Assembly: GCA_030597965.1 (NCBI GenBank) | Contig: JAUVQU010000080.1 | Coordinates: 1 to 9,741 of the forward strand | Origin: Cellvibrionaceae bacterium | GTDB lineage: Bacteria > Pseudomonadota > Gammaproteobacteria > Pseudomonadales > Cellvibrionaceae | Reading direction: 5' to 3' | Length of the DNA stretch: 9,741 nucleotides | Part shown: one piece after another, positions 4,608 through 9,741 of the stretch | How the letters are laid out: every line of letters begins with the position of its first letter | Numbering within the stretch: position 1 is the stretch's first letter | The notes under the pieces: model-generated | Database searches by the model: none | What the model saw: the letters and a program-made list of their open reading frames with translations, nothing else | Told to the model about the DNA's origin: nothing | Made by a program: the position numbers and the translations under genes

Positions 4608-5103
4608 GGCTTTTAACAGCAACATGCTTAACTTTATCAACACGTTTACGCATTTTGAAAGCATTTTGCATTGGCTGGTACAAAACAAATAACGACGCTT
4701 TCAGGATGTCGTCAATTTCGTTTCTACAGGTTGCCAGTGAAGGTTTTCTCCATCCCTCGCCACCACGTCCACACATCTTGCGTGGCTTTGCAGTCGCGTG
4801 ATAGTAGGATGCAATTGCTCGCTTAGATGAACCATGAGCGTAGTAGCTGAGGAGGATGCCAAAGGCTTTCTTGTCAATGCACATGACGGAATCGACGACC
4901 TGAGAAATCAACATTCCATCATCATCATTACACATTGGCCTTGTCATAACTCTTCCCGGCTCTACGCTCTCCATGAACTTCGCTATTACGCTGCTCATGC
5001 GCTTTTCCAGACGACCTGAATAAACCCATGCGCCCCACAGTTCAAGCCAGCCATTCAGCCACTCGTGCTGCTCTTTGGTGAGGTTTAGTTCTCTTATGCT
5101 CAT
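4585..5103 (-). CDS. Q: Late antitermination protein Q-like
   Basis: The 172-residue protein ends at the late promoter pR' and follows NinH, the fixed place of Q in lambdoid phages. Q binds DNA at pR', joins paused RNA polymerase and makes it resist terminators so that lysis and structural genes are expressed. It is not lambda-Q-like in sequence: there is no CxxC zinc finger of that kind. The WLELWGAWVYSG start, the MTRPMCNDDDGMLI segment (about residues 54-67) and the C-terminal YQPMQNAFKMRKRVDK basic stretch recall the shorter Q/DUF1133-type antiterminators. With the short leader it is nearest to a phage-21-like arrangement, from memory. The ATG at 5103 overlaps the NinH stop as ATGA. The role is inferred strongly from position and moderately from sequence. 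Confidence 0.85.
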   Translation of the reverse strand: MSIRELNLTKEQHEWLNGWLELWGAWVYSGRLEKRMSSVIAKFMESVEPGRVMTRPMCNDDDGMLISQVVDSVMCIDKKAFGILLSYYAHGSSKRAIASYYHATAKPRKMCGRGGEGWRKPSLATCRNEIDDILKASLFVLYQPMQNAFKMRKRVDKVKHVAVKSLDMQLSI

Positions 5104-5288
5104 CGTCTTCCCCTCTTGCCCTGTTTGACCATCAGGACGCCGTTAACTATTACGTGACGCTCACCTTTGCTGTCTCGGTTGTACTTGAGCACTGTTCCTC
5201 TTGCGCAGGAAAGCATCCTCGCCACTTCGGTCTGATTGCCTCGTGTTTGGATAAGAAGCTCTGGTATCGTTTGAATTGTGGCGTTCAT
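5100..5288 (-). CDS. ninH: NinH, small Fis-like helix-turn-helix protein
   Basis: NinH is a short DNA-binding protein found just before Q in many lambdoid phages; its biological role is unclear. The 62 residues contain the family pattern: TIPELLIQTRGNQTEVARML (about 7-26) and CARGTVLKYNRDSKG form a helix-turn-helix like that of Fis/NtrC C-termini. HVIVNGVLMVKQGKRGRR gives the typical basic tail. It overlaps both neighbours by ATGA, with the RusA stop at its start and the Q start at its end, so it is translationally coupled. The call is secure. Confidence 0.92.
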   Translation of the reverse strand: MNATIQTIPELLIQTRGNQTEVARMLSCARGTVLKYNRDSKGERHVIVNGVLMVKQGKRGRR

Positions 5289-5647
5289 GCGTTCTCCAGT
5301 TCGGTGATTTTTATTCCAAGCCTTCCACCTGGTACTTTCACACCACGAATTACGCGAATGTCATCGAATTGCTCGTCGTCTTCCGCAAATCCGGCGTGGA
5401 TAAGGGAGTCGAGTAAACCTTTCAGGATGTTGTCGAGGTCGCGGCGGCGGGAGTCTGGAACGTCTGCGATTACTTTGATGCGGAGTCGTGATTTGGTGAA
5501 AATGTCTAACTTAAGTTGGCGGATGATTTGCTGAACGTCTTTTCGGTATTTCTGGCCTTTATCGCTGATGTAGTATTGGCTTCCCCGTCTTCGCCAGTAG
5601 GTATTCAGCGACGGCGGGTATGGAAGCACAAACTGATATTCGTTCAT
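5285..5647 (-). CDS. rusA: RusA-type Holliday junction resolvase
   Basis: RusA is a dimeric, metal-dependent endonuclease that cuts Holliday junctions symmetrically, resolving recombination and replication intermediates. The 120 residues equal the length of E. coli RusA. The catalytic acidic residues fall exactly at Asp70, Asp72 and Asp91 (RRDLDN and AEDDEQ). The N-terminal FVLPYPPSLNTYWR is the family signature. The product is cytoplasmic. It stands between the YbcO-like gene and ninH, overlapping both by ATGA. In phages this gene often replaces NinG (Rap) as the junction nuclease of the nin region; no ninG is seen here, which supports that exchange. Confidence 0.96.
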   Translation of the reverse strand: MNEYQFVLPYPPSLNTYWRRRGSQYYISDKGQKYRKDVQQIIRQLKLDIFTKSRLRIKVIADVPDSRRRDLDNILKGLLDSLIHAGFAEDDEQFDDIRVIRGVKVPGGRLGIKITELENA

Positions 5648-5934
5648 GGTTTAATCTTCCCCTCCTTCAGCAGTATCGCCTGCGTCCTGATCACGCCTTC
5701 GAGGTGGTAAAGTCTGGCGTCTTTGTTGTCGAGATTATGGGTGCGTCGGTCGATTTCATCGTGACACGCGCTACAAGCCCATGCGCCGATCAGGTCGTCA
5801 GGCTTCATTCCCGTTCCGCAAATTCCAGCCATCCGGTAATGTGCCAGAACTGTAGTTTCAGGATTACCATTGCATACGCCGTAAATACGTACCTGGCATT
5901 CTCTGCCGCGCGCTTCTTTGCGTAGGTTAGCCAT
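5644..5934 (-). CDS. YbcO-like DUF1364 protein, putative HNH-fold nuclease
   Basis: The 96-residue protein closely resembles YbcO of the E. coli DLP12 prophage (DUF1364). The start MANLRKEARGRECQVRI, LAHYR with His32, and WACSACHDEIDRR with Cys54, Cys57 and His58 give a metal-binding beta-beta-alpha core like that of HNH nucleases. Cys13 and Cys21 may add a structural zinc site. The family is thought to act in recombination or DNA end processing, but I know of no proven reaction for it. The gene directly precedes rusA (ATGA overlap), the same pair as in other lambdoid prophages. Its start overlaps the upstream 70-aa gene by eight bases. Confidence 0.88.
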   Translation of the reverse strand: MANLRKEARGRECQVRIYGVCNGNPETTVLAHYRMAGICGTGMKPDDLIGAWACSACHDEIDRRTHNLDNKDARLYHLEGVIRTQAILLKEGKIKP

Positions 5935-6139
5935 TTACCTTCCCTCGCAATTGAAGAATTGACTGAAGGTCTTTTTTAATAACTATGCGAGTGCGAATTG
6001 AGCAGTAGTTTTCCTTCATTCTGGCGTAGTAATAGTCCTTTCTTTGCTTAAGCTTGTTGGCATCCGCTGTCATCCAGTCTTTTACAGCAAACTTAATTAA
6101 CCAGCGGTGGCAGAGATACCATTTCAGGTAATCACTCAT
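5927..6139 (-). CDS. Uncharacterised basic protein of 70 residues
   Basis: I do not recognise this protein. It is short, basic and aromatic: MSDYLKWYLCHRWLIKF at the start, then KDWMTADANKLKQRKDYYYA, and a basic C-terminus ending LRGKVNG. There is no zinc motif or clear membrane segment. Its ATG at 6139 overlaps the end of ninF by eight bases, and its end overlaps the YbcO-like start by eight bases, so the overlap chain of the operon supports it as a real gene. It occupies the place where lambda has ninG. Its size and charge would fit a nucleic-acid-binding accessory protein, but that is only a guess. Confidence 0.75.
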   Translation of the reverse strand: MSDYLKWYLCHRWLIKFAVKDWMTADANKLKQRKDYYYARMKENYCSIRTRIVIKKDLQSILQLRGKVNG

Positions 6140-6308
6140 CGTCTTCTTCCTCGTACATTGAGCTATTCGGATCGCTCATCAGTTCTGCGCAGCAGTGCTC
6201 ACACACGTGAACTTCCAGCACATGCAGCTTCTGACCGCAGTTAGCGCACGTTAAAGCCCGCTCGACGCTTTCTTTCTGGTATTGAAGGGATTGGGATGGG
6301 CTAAGCAT
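6132..6308 (-). CDS. ninF: NinF, small zinc-ribbon-like protein
   Basis: This 58-residue frame reads MLSPSQSLQYQKESVERA and then the highly recognisable NinF core. The core has two cysteine pairs, CANC at residues 21-24 and CEHCC at 36-40, followed by an acidic tail (YEEEDDE). The cysteines predict a zinc ribbon, but the function of NinF is unknown. It starts within the NinX stop (TAATG, one shared base). The stop TGA at 6134-6132 lies inside the start of the next gene. The sequence is almost that of lambda and P22 NinF as I remember them. Confidence 0.93.
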   Translation of the reverse strand: MLSPSQSLQYQKESVERALTCANCGQKLHVLEVHVCEHCCAELMSDPNSSMYEEEDDE

Positions 6309-6667
6309 TATTGGATTCTCTGCATCATGAGAAAGACAATCATGGCGGCGCGAAGGGGATTTTCATGTATAGCTCGCTTAGATTTACAGTAGGCCACACC
6401 GCGTGCACCCCACTCGTCTTCATCGAGATTGATAATGCTAATCCTGTATTTTTCAACAATCGGCCATGCGTCTGCTGGGTTTACGCATGGGTTAAATGAT
6501 CCGCGCTCAACTTCTACTTCAACTGCGTCTCCGTTTACAACGTCTCCCTCAAATGAGATAAACACCATATCGCCATTCTCACCTTCTTTGTAATCCGGTG
6601 ATCCGTTATGAATGGCTTCGAATACCGCCACGTTAATTTCAAAATCACTTAACTGTGAATAATCCAT
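6308..6667 (-). CDS. ninX: NinX (DUF2591 family)
   Basis: NinX is a nin-region protein of P22-like phages; its function is unknown. Starting at MDYSQLSDFEIN (ATG at 6667) gives 119 residues. An ATG two codons upstream (6673) overlaps the NinE stop as ATGA, but the GAGGAA ribosome site touches it. It stands seven bases from 6667, so 6667 is chosen; both may be used. Family features are the MDYSQLSDFEINVAVFEA start, a central FNPCVNPADAWPIVEKY (about 75-90) and the C-terminal NPLRAAMIVFLMMQ helix. The protein is acidic and soluble. Confidence 0.9.
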   Translation of the reverse strand: MDYSQLSDFEINVAVFEAIHNGSPDYKEGENGDMVFISFEGDVVNGDAVEVEVERGSFNPCVNPADAWPIVEKYRISIINLDEDEWGARGVAYCKSKRAIHENPLRAAMIVFLMMQRIQ

Positions 6668-6669
6668 TG

Positions 6670-6846
6670 TCATTTCCTCGCACGATGTCTTAGCCACCGG
6701 ATATCCCACAGGTGAGCTGTGTAATTGAAGGTTTTTACGTCAGATTCTTTTGGGATTGGCTTGCGTTTATTTCTGGAGCGTTTCGTTGGAAGGTATTTGC
6801 AGTTTTCGCAGATGATGTCGGTGATACTTCGTCGCTGTCGTCTCAT
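6670..6846 (-). CDS. ninE: NinE
   Basis: NinE is a short basic protein of unknown function conserved in lambda and P22. The 58 residues start MRRQRRSITDIICENCKYL and end with LWDIRWLRHRARK, nearly identical to lambda NinE as I recall it. A CENC motif at residues 14-17 gives one possible metal ligand pair. The ATG at 6846 overlaps the methyltransferase stop as ATGA, and this start fits lambda. A longer in-frame version beginning further upstream would only read through the methyltransferase gene and is rejected. Confidence 0.94.
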   Translation of the reverse strand: MRRQRRSITDIICENCKYLPTKRSRNKRKPIPKESDVKTFNYTAHLWDIRWLRHRARK

Positions 6847-7370
6847 GCCGCCCTCCTGACGCCCTGCCCGATCGCCATCAATGCCGCTTTGGATACGGTA
6901 GTAAACATCCGTCGAGGACTGATGAACGGTCGCCAAATCAGCAGCATGGAGCCTTTGCTGTTTCCCTTCTTCTCCAGCCCTGTCGATGGTTCGATAAAAT
7001 TAATCCGTCCATCAGTGATAATACGAACTTCGTCAACACTCTCCAGAGCCTTGCTGAACCATCCGACAGACATATCCTCTGGCACAAGCATCACTACCGT
7101 CTGTCGCTGTTGTATGCACTGCTCAGCGGCTTTTTCCACCCACGGCCTGATATTGCTGTACGGTGGGTTATTCCAGATTGCACCGTGGCTTATCCACTCA
7201 GATTTGAGCGCGTCGTCGGCCTCAGTTAGCCAGTGAGCGCACAGAGCATTTTTGTCGCTCGCTGCCGAATCCAGCCAGAATCCAAACTCAATATCCAGTG
7301 CATCAAAAAGCCAAAGCGGCGTTTGCCAGCAGTCCTTGTCGTGTGCTGGCGTATTTGATTTGATAGTCAT
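6843..7370 (-). CDS. Phage DNA N6-adenine methyltransferase
   Basis: The 175-residue protein belongs to the phage Dam family (PF05869), which transfers methyl from S-adenosylmethionine to adenine N6. The start MTIKSNTPAHDKDCWQTP, the LDSAAS segment (about 33-38) and the catalytic NPPY (68-71) are seen, then PWVEKA and VVMLVPEDMSVGWF. No restriction partner is nearby, so it is an orphan enzyme, probably protecting phage DNA or altering host methylation signals. The ATG at 7370 overlaps the ninB stop as ATGA. A longer in-frame start at 7430 lacks this spacing and has no family-like extension. Its C-terminal 35 residues (RRMFTTVSKAALMAIGQG) look variable. It stands where lambda has ninC/ninD. 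Confidence 0.92.
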   Translation of the reverse strand: MTIKSNTPAHDKDCWQTPLWLFDALDIEFGFWLDSAASDKNALCAHWLTEADDALKSEWISHGAIWNNPPYSNIRPWVEKAAEQCIQQRQTVVMLVPEDMSVGWFSKALESVDEVRIITDGRINFIEPSTGLEKKGNSKGSMLLIWRPFISPRRMFTTVSKAALMAIGQGVRRAA

Positions 7371-7807
7371 GCAGCCCGATCTCCCCATCTCGCTTTCCAC
7401 TCCAGAGCCAGTCGCGCTTCGTCTGACCACTTAACGCCACGTTCTGTACCGAATGCCTGTATAAGCTCTAATAGCTCCGCAAATTCGCTTACACGCATCC
7501 TGCTGGTTGACTGGCCTATTACCACAAAGCCATTCCCGGCAAGGTTAGGAACAACGTCCTGCTGCTTTAATGCTGCGGTAAACACACACTTCCAGCTTTC
7601 TGCATCCAGCCAGCGACCATGCCATTCAACCTGACGAGAGACGTCACCAAGGCAAGCCCAAAGCTTTCGGTTTTGGTCTAAGCTGCGGTTGCGTTCCTGA
7701 ATGGTTACTACGATTGGTTTGGTTGGGTCTGGAAGGATTTGCTGGATAGCTTGAATGGCGTTCTGCTGATGGATGGGGCTTCTTAGTTCAAACGTTAGTT
7801 TCCTCAT
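7367..7807 (-). CDS. ninB: NinB/Orf recombination mediator
   Basis: NinB (lambda Orf) is a homodimer that binds single-stranded DNA and SSB and helps load recombinase, taking the place of RecFOR in Red recombination. The 146 residues equal lambda Orf in length and read almost identically: QERNRSLDQNRKLWACLGDV at about 38-57, VEWHGRWLDAESWKCVF and the C-terminal EWKARWGDRAA. The ATG at 7807 follows AAGGTGAGCA and lies 20 bases inside the upstream gene, so coupling is likely. Its stop overlaps the methyltransferase start. It begins the conserved nin block. Confidence 0.97.
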   Translation of the reverse strand: MRKLTFELRSPIHQQNAIQAIQQILPDPTKPIVVTIQERNRSLDQNRKLWACLGDVSRQVEWHGRWLDAESWKCVFTAALKQQDVVPNLAGNGFVVIGQSTSRMRVSEFAELLELIQAFGTERGVKWSDEARLALEWKARWGDRAA

Positions 7808-8042
7808 TGCTCACCTTCTGCACGCATGGATTAATTAACGCCAAAATAGCTTCTGGTTTCTCAATAACATCGAACCGCTCACCACTTGCCATTCTTACAA
7901 TCGTAAATCCGGCATCAAATAGGGTTTCGATGTTGTCAGAGTTAACGTACAAGGGCTCATATGCACTTCTGGTGCTTTCTATCACGCCTGTGCTTGGTGG
8001 CTGATAGATGCTGCATTGCATGGTTAATTTTATAAATGGCAT
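7788..8042 (-). CDS. Uncharacterised protein of 84 residues
   Basis: I do not recognise a named family. The protein begins MPFIKLTMQCSIYQPP, has a middle YEPLYVNSDNIETLFDAGFT and ends NPCVQKVSNEETNV. It looks like a compact beta-rich domain without metal motif or membrane helix. The ATG at 8042 has AAGGAG seven bases upstream, a very good site. The gene follows the Cys-rich protein after a few bases and overlaps ninB by 20 bases, so it is part of the early operon. Similar short proteins occur before ninB in other lambdoid phages, but a function cannot be given. Confidence 0.75.
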   Translation of the reverse strand: MPFIKLTMQCSIYQPPSTGVIESTRSAYEPLYVNSDNIETLFDAGFTIVRMASGERFDVIEKPEAILALINPCVQKVSNEETNV

Positions 8043-8046
8043 ATAC

Positions 8047-8466
8047 TCACTCCTTCACTTTGACTCCAGCAGCGCGAATCAGTCCTTCGCATTCACTAAT
8101 TGCGTCGTTATAACCAAATGTGACCCCATCCTCGAAATCGGTAGAAAATGCCTCACGCTCTCTTTTTCCAGGGCACTCAATCTCGATAGCTGCTCTCGAT
8201 GCCTGCCACGTTTGCCAGTGGCCTTGAACATCGTCCATCACGTATTGACCACCAATATCACCACTGCCAATTTCATGGTGATTTTCAGGGTAACGGATAA
8301 GGTCTGAAGATTCGCCCCCACGTCGTAACCAACTCTCTTCAAACTGGCATCTGCTTTCGTCATCTTTCATAAGGCAGTCACATTCAATAAAAATCGGCTC
8401 TCCCCAAGGAGTAGAACCTCCGCTATCACACATTCCTGTGTTATTGCACTTTTGGCACTTGCTCAC
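8047..8466 (-). CDS. Cys-rich zinc-finger-like phage protein, Ea22/Ead-like tail
   Basis: The 139-residue protein starts at GTG 8466, five bases after GGAGG; the overlapping ATG at 8468 is followed at once by TGA. The N-terminus carries CQKCNNTGMCD and ECDC (Cys4, Cys7, Cys13, Cys29, Cys31), a zinc-ribbon or DnaJ-finger-like pattern including CNNTG. The C-terminal half (GHWQTWQASRAAIEIE, then GYNDAISECEGLIRAAGVKVKE) resembles tails common in phage accessory proteins of the Ead/Ea22/DUF551 type. It is acidic and soluble. The function is unknown. It lies between the small membrane genes and ninB, in a part of the operon that varies between lambdoid phages. Confidence 0.75.
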   Translation of the reverse strand: MSKCQKCNNTGMCDSGGSTPWGEPIFIECDCLMKDDESRCQFEESWLRRGGESSDLIRYPENHHEIGSGDIGGQYVMDDVQGHWQTWQASRAAIEIECPGKREREAFSTDFEDGVTFGYNDAISECEGLIRAAGVKVKE

Positions 8467-8478
8467 ATTAACCTCCGA

Positions 8479-8685
8479 TTAACTCACAAAACGCCACGCC
8501 ACTTTTGCTACGACAACAGGCATAACACCGATAATCACCCACAGAAAAATGCTACCGAAAAGCACACCAACCAGGTCTTTACCTTCGCCTACCAACCGGA
8601 CAAAACTGCTGGCAACCACAATGAACGTCGCCACCATCCACATAGCACCGAGAATCCTCAATGCAGAGAAAATTAACTCAGCCAC
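8479..8685 (-). CDS. Small inner-membrane protein, two helices (68 residues)
   Basis: The frame starts with GTG at 8685, seven bases after GGAGG, within the end of the 27-aa gene (frames overlap by eight bases). Two hydrophobic stretches, about residues 5-30 (FSALRILGAMWMVATFIVV) and 38-62 (LVGVLFGSIFLWVIIGVMP), predict two membrane helices joined by a short charged loop (RLVGEGKD). There is no signal peptidase or lipobox site. I do not recognise a named family. Its position after the replication gene and before nin is where lambdoid phages keep small superinfection or host-takeover genes, but this is inference. Confidence 0.72.
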   Translation of the reverse strand: MAELIFSALRILGAMWMVATFIVVASSFVRLVGEGKDLVGVLFGSIFLWVIIGVMPVVVAKVAWRFVS

Positions 8686-8761
8686 GATTTACCCTCCCCC
8701 AAATAAAAAGGCCTGCGATTACCAGCAGGCCTGTTATTAGCTCAGTGATGTAGATGGTCAT
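8678..8761 (-). CDS. 27-residue membrane microprotein coded across a terminator
   Basis: This tiny gene starts ATG 8761, overlapping the winged-helix stop as ATGA, with GGAGG seven bases upstream. It ends TGA 8680-8678, inside the start of the next gene. The product (MTIYITELITGLLVIAGLF and then IWGRVNRG) is a single membrane helix with a short basic tail, which should face the cytoplasm. Ribosome site, coupling on both sides and composition support a real gene. Its codons 10-20 contain the inverted repeat and T-tract of an intrinsic terminator, so ribosomes on it would melt the hairpin. It may therefore be both a peptide gene and a control element. The peptide's target is unknown. Confidence 0.7.
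   Translation of the reverse strand: MTIYITELITGLLVIAGLFIWGRVNRG
8701..8732 (-). terminator. Strong intrinsic terminator in the early operon (tR2-like position)
   Basis: On the minus strand AGGCCTGC (8732-8725) pairs perfectly with GCAGGCCT (8716-8709) around an eight-base loop, followed by TTTTATTT (8708-8701). It lies entirely inside the 27-aa gene. Position between replication genes and nin matches lambda tR2. Early transcription would need antitermination, or translation of the small ORF, to pass it. Confidence 0.8.
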
Positions 8762-9048
8762 TGCCTTACCTCCATAAGCGCCCTATTAATAAACGCCGTC
8801 ATTGGATTTGCACATCCCCACCCCGTACCATCTGGATTTCTTTTAATTGGCTCCTTCTTCACCTTGCGTTTTGCATAAATAACCGTCTTCCACTTACGCT
8901 CAACAACACTCAAATGTCCTTGTTTCACCATATGCCTTGCTGCTTGAGCGATTCTGTTATTTGGTATTCCGGTGATCAGTGCTAATTCATGTGGGGAGAA
9001 TTGTTCATGAGTTTTCAGGTATTCCAGGATGATTTCTTTTCCAGTCAC
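8758..9048 (-). CDS. Winged-helix DNA-binding-like protein (96 residues)
   Basis: The frame starts with GTG at 9048, overlapping the DnaC-like stop as GTGA, with AGGAG seven bases before it. Residues 1-60 read as a winged helix: KEIILEYLKTHEQFSPHELA, then ALITGIPNNRIAQAARHMV (recognition helix region) and GHLSVVERKWKTVIYAKR (wing). A basic linker (KVKKEPIKR) and a tail ending INRALMEVRQ follow. Similar proteins lie after the replication genes in other E. coli prophages. It may act in replication or as a regulator; no target site is evident. The helix-turn-helix call is moderately sure, the role unknown. Confidence 0.8.
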   Translation of the reverse strand: MTGKEIILEYLKTHEQFSPHELALITGIPNNRIAQAARHMVKQGHLSVVERKWKTVIYAKRKVKKEPIKRNPDGTGWGCANPMTAFINRALMEVRQ

Positions 9049-9741
9049 GATCTGCTCCTGTAACTATCCCATGTAAACGCAAGAGTGCACCCGCCGCCAT
9101 CATTCATCCTGTCAATAACACGCTCACCAATGAATGCAGACAGTTCATCTTTGCTCTGGTTGCTAATCAGGATTGTTGGCTTCATGCGCTCGTAGCGGGT
9201 GTTGATGATTTCGAACATGATCATCTTTTCCGCCTCGCTTCCAAACTGCACACCAACCTCATCGATAATTAGCAGGTCAGGTTTAGTGAACTGTCGGATC
9301 ACTTCATCCTCTGTGCGGGTGGAGTTTTTCGACCATGTTGATTTATATTCTCTGGCAATTTTCAGCGCCGTTGTGAAAATAGCTGAGCTTTGATGTTCCG
9401 TAATTGCGTGCCGGGCGATAGCCAGTGCAAGATGATTCTTTCCAGTACCAGGCTTTCCACACATAACCAGCCCACCGCCTTTCTGTAACCTCTCAGGCCA
9501 TTTGCTGGCGTATGCCTGACACACCCTGAGCACTCTCTTTGCATCGTCGTTGACTGGCTCGTAGTTCTGTAGTGTGCAACCCTTGAATCGTTCAGGAATA
9601 TCAAGATTATTCAACAGAAACTCGACATTGCGCTTACGTGATTCCTCGTCGATTTTAATCTTCTCTGCCTGTAGCCGAATAAGCTCATCTCTCATGCATT
9701 CCGGGCATTCGCTAGGTCTTGAGGCAAACTTAATTGGCCCA
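9045..9741 (-). CDS. DnaC-type helicase loader, 5' end outside the window
   Basis: This AAA+ protein resembles E. coli DnaC, which loads the DnaB helicase onto origin DNA. Counting from Met at 9695, it has Walker A GKPGTGKNHLA (80-90, with the DnaC-type Asn after Lys), Walker B LLIIDEVG (141-148), a sensor ISNQ (177-180), the GERVIDRM arginine-finger box (190-197) and the closing WDSYRSRS, as in DnaC. The frame stays open upstream of that Met to the window edge (PIKFASRPSECPEC), so the true start lies outside and the N-terminus probably includes a CPEC metal pair. It would recruit host DnaB to an origin bound by an initiator coded further upstream. It replaces the P22 gp12 helicase type. Confidence 0.93.
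   Translation of the reverse strand, partial: GPIKFASRPSECPECMRDELIRLQAEKIKIDEESRKRNVEFLLNNLDIPERFKGCTLQNYEPVNDDAKRVLRVCQAYASKWPERLQKGGGLVMCGKPGTGKNHLALAIARHAITEHQSSAIFTTALKIAREYKSTWSKNSTRTEDEVIRQFTKPDLLIIDEVGVQFGSEAEKMIMFEIINTRYERMKPTILISNQSKDELSAFIGERVIDRMNDGGGCTLAFTWDSYRSRS

Noticed and set aside
5154..5534. Plus-strand frame of 126 codons opposite ninH and rusA
   Set aside because: It mirrors conserved coding sequence with catalytic residues on the other strand and shows no domain or start signal.
6712..7236. Open plus-strand frame of 174 codons opposite ninE and the methyltransferase
   Set aside because: It is antisense to two well-identified genes, has no good ribosome site and a Ser/Cys-rich composition typical of shadow frames.
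8463..8468. ATGTGA start-stop at the Cys-rich gene
   Set aside because: It is probably a by-product of the GTG start overlapping an ATG. No further evidence of a regulatory start-stop.
1..9741. CRISPR array, insertion sequence, attachment site, cos site
   Set aside because: No regularly spaced repeats, transposase, integrase or att core was seen. Packaging genes are of the pac/headful type, and a cos-like site was not found.

Overview
The window is a stretch of a temperate, lambdoid, P22-like phage or prophage of an enterobacterium (E. coli, Shigella or Salmonella). Every gene I can support lies on the minus strand, so transcription runs from high to low coordinates: replication loader, nin region, late regulator Q, late promoter, lysis cassette, then the start of the DNA packaging genes. 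Several products are recognisable at near-identity from memory: lambda S, R and NinB/Orf, the shared lambda/P22 NinE and NinF, and P22 terminase gp3 and gp2. No database search was run.

Region by region, in transcription order. (1) 9741-8758: a DnaC-type helicase loader, open at the right edge, then a winged-helix protein. (2) 8761-8479: two tiny membrane proteins. The first, 27 residues long, is coded across a strong intrinsic terminator, a position like lambda tR2. (3) 8466-4585: a tightly coupled nin block: a Cys-rich protein, an unknown, NinB/Orf, an N6-adenine methyltransferase, NinE, NinX, NinF, an orphan, a YbcO-like HNH-fold protein, RusA, NinH and Q. Most neighbours overlap by 1-20 bases, often as ATGA. 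(4) 4607-4077: late promoter pR' in the 3' end of Q, a terminator tR' within about 45 nt of the start, then a roughly 430-nt structured leader holding a long hairpin and a tRNA-like element. (5) 4076-2710: a lambda-type lysis cassette (dual-start holin S, transglycosylase R, spanins Rz and nested Rz1) and a small membrane protein. (6) 2675-2024: a terminator, then a C4-antisense-like RNA segment complementary to the ribosome binding site of a GIY-YIG/MUG113-type protein. (7) 2023-1: small ORFs and hairpins, a DUF2560 protein, and terminase small and large subunits, implying P22-style headful packaging.

Working logic: early transcripts pass through nin under antitermination and make Q. Q lets RNA polymerase read from pR' through tR' and later terminators into lysis and packaging genes.

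The most unusual points are the C4-like RNA controlling a GIY-YIG gene where an antirepressor is usually found, the expanded tRNA-like element in the late leader, the 27-aa gene spanning a terminator, and the swapped centre of gp3 with a matching pac-like sequence. The last 122 bases at the left edge look corrupted: the terminase frame continues, but with one stop and dense substitutions, which suggests sequence error at a contig end.
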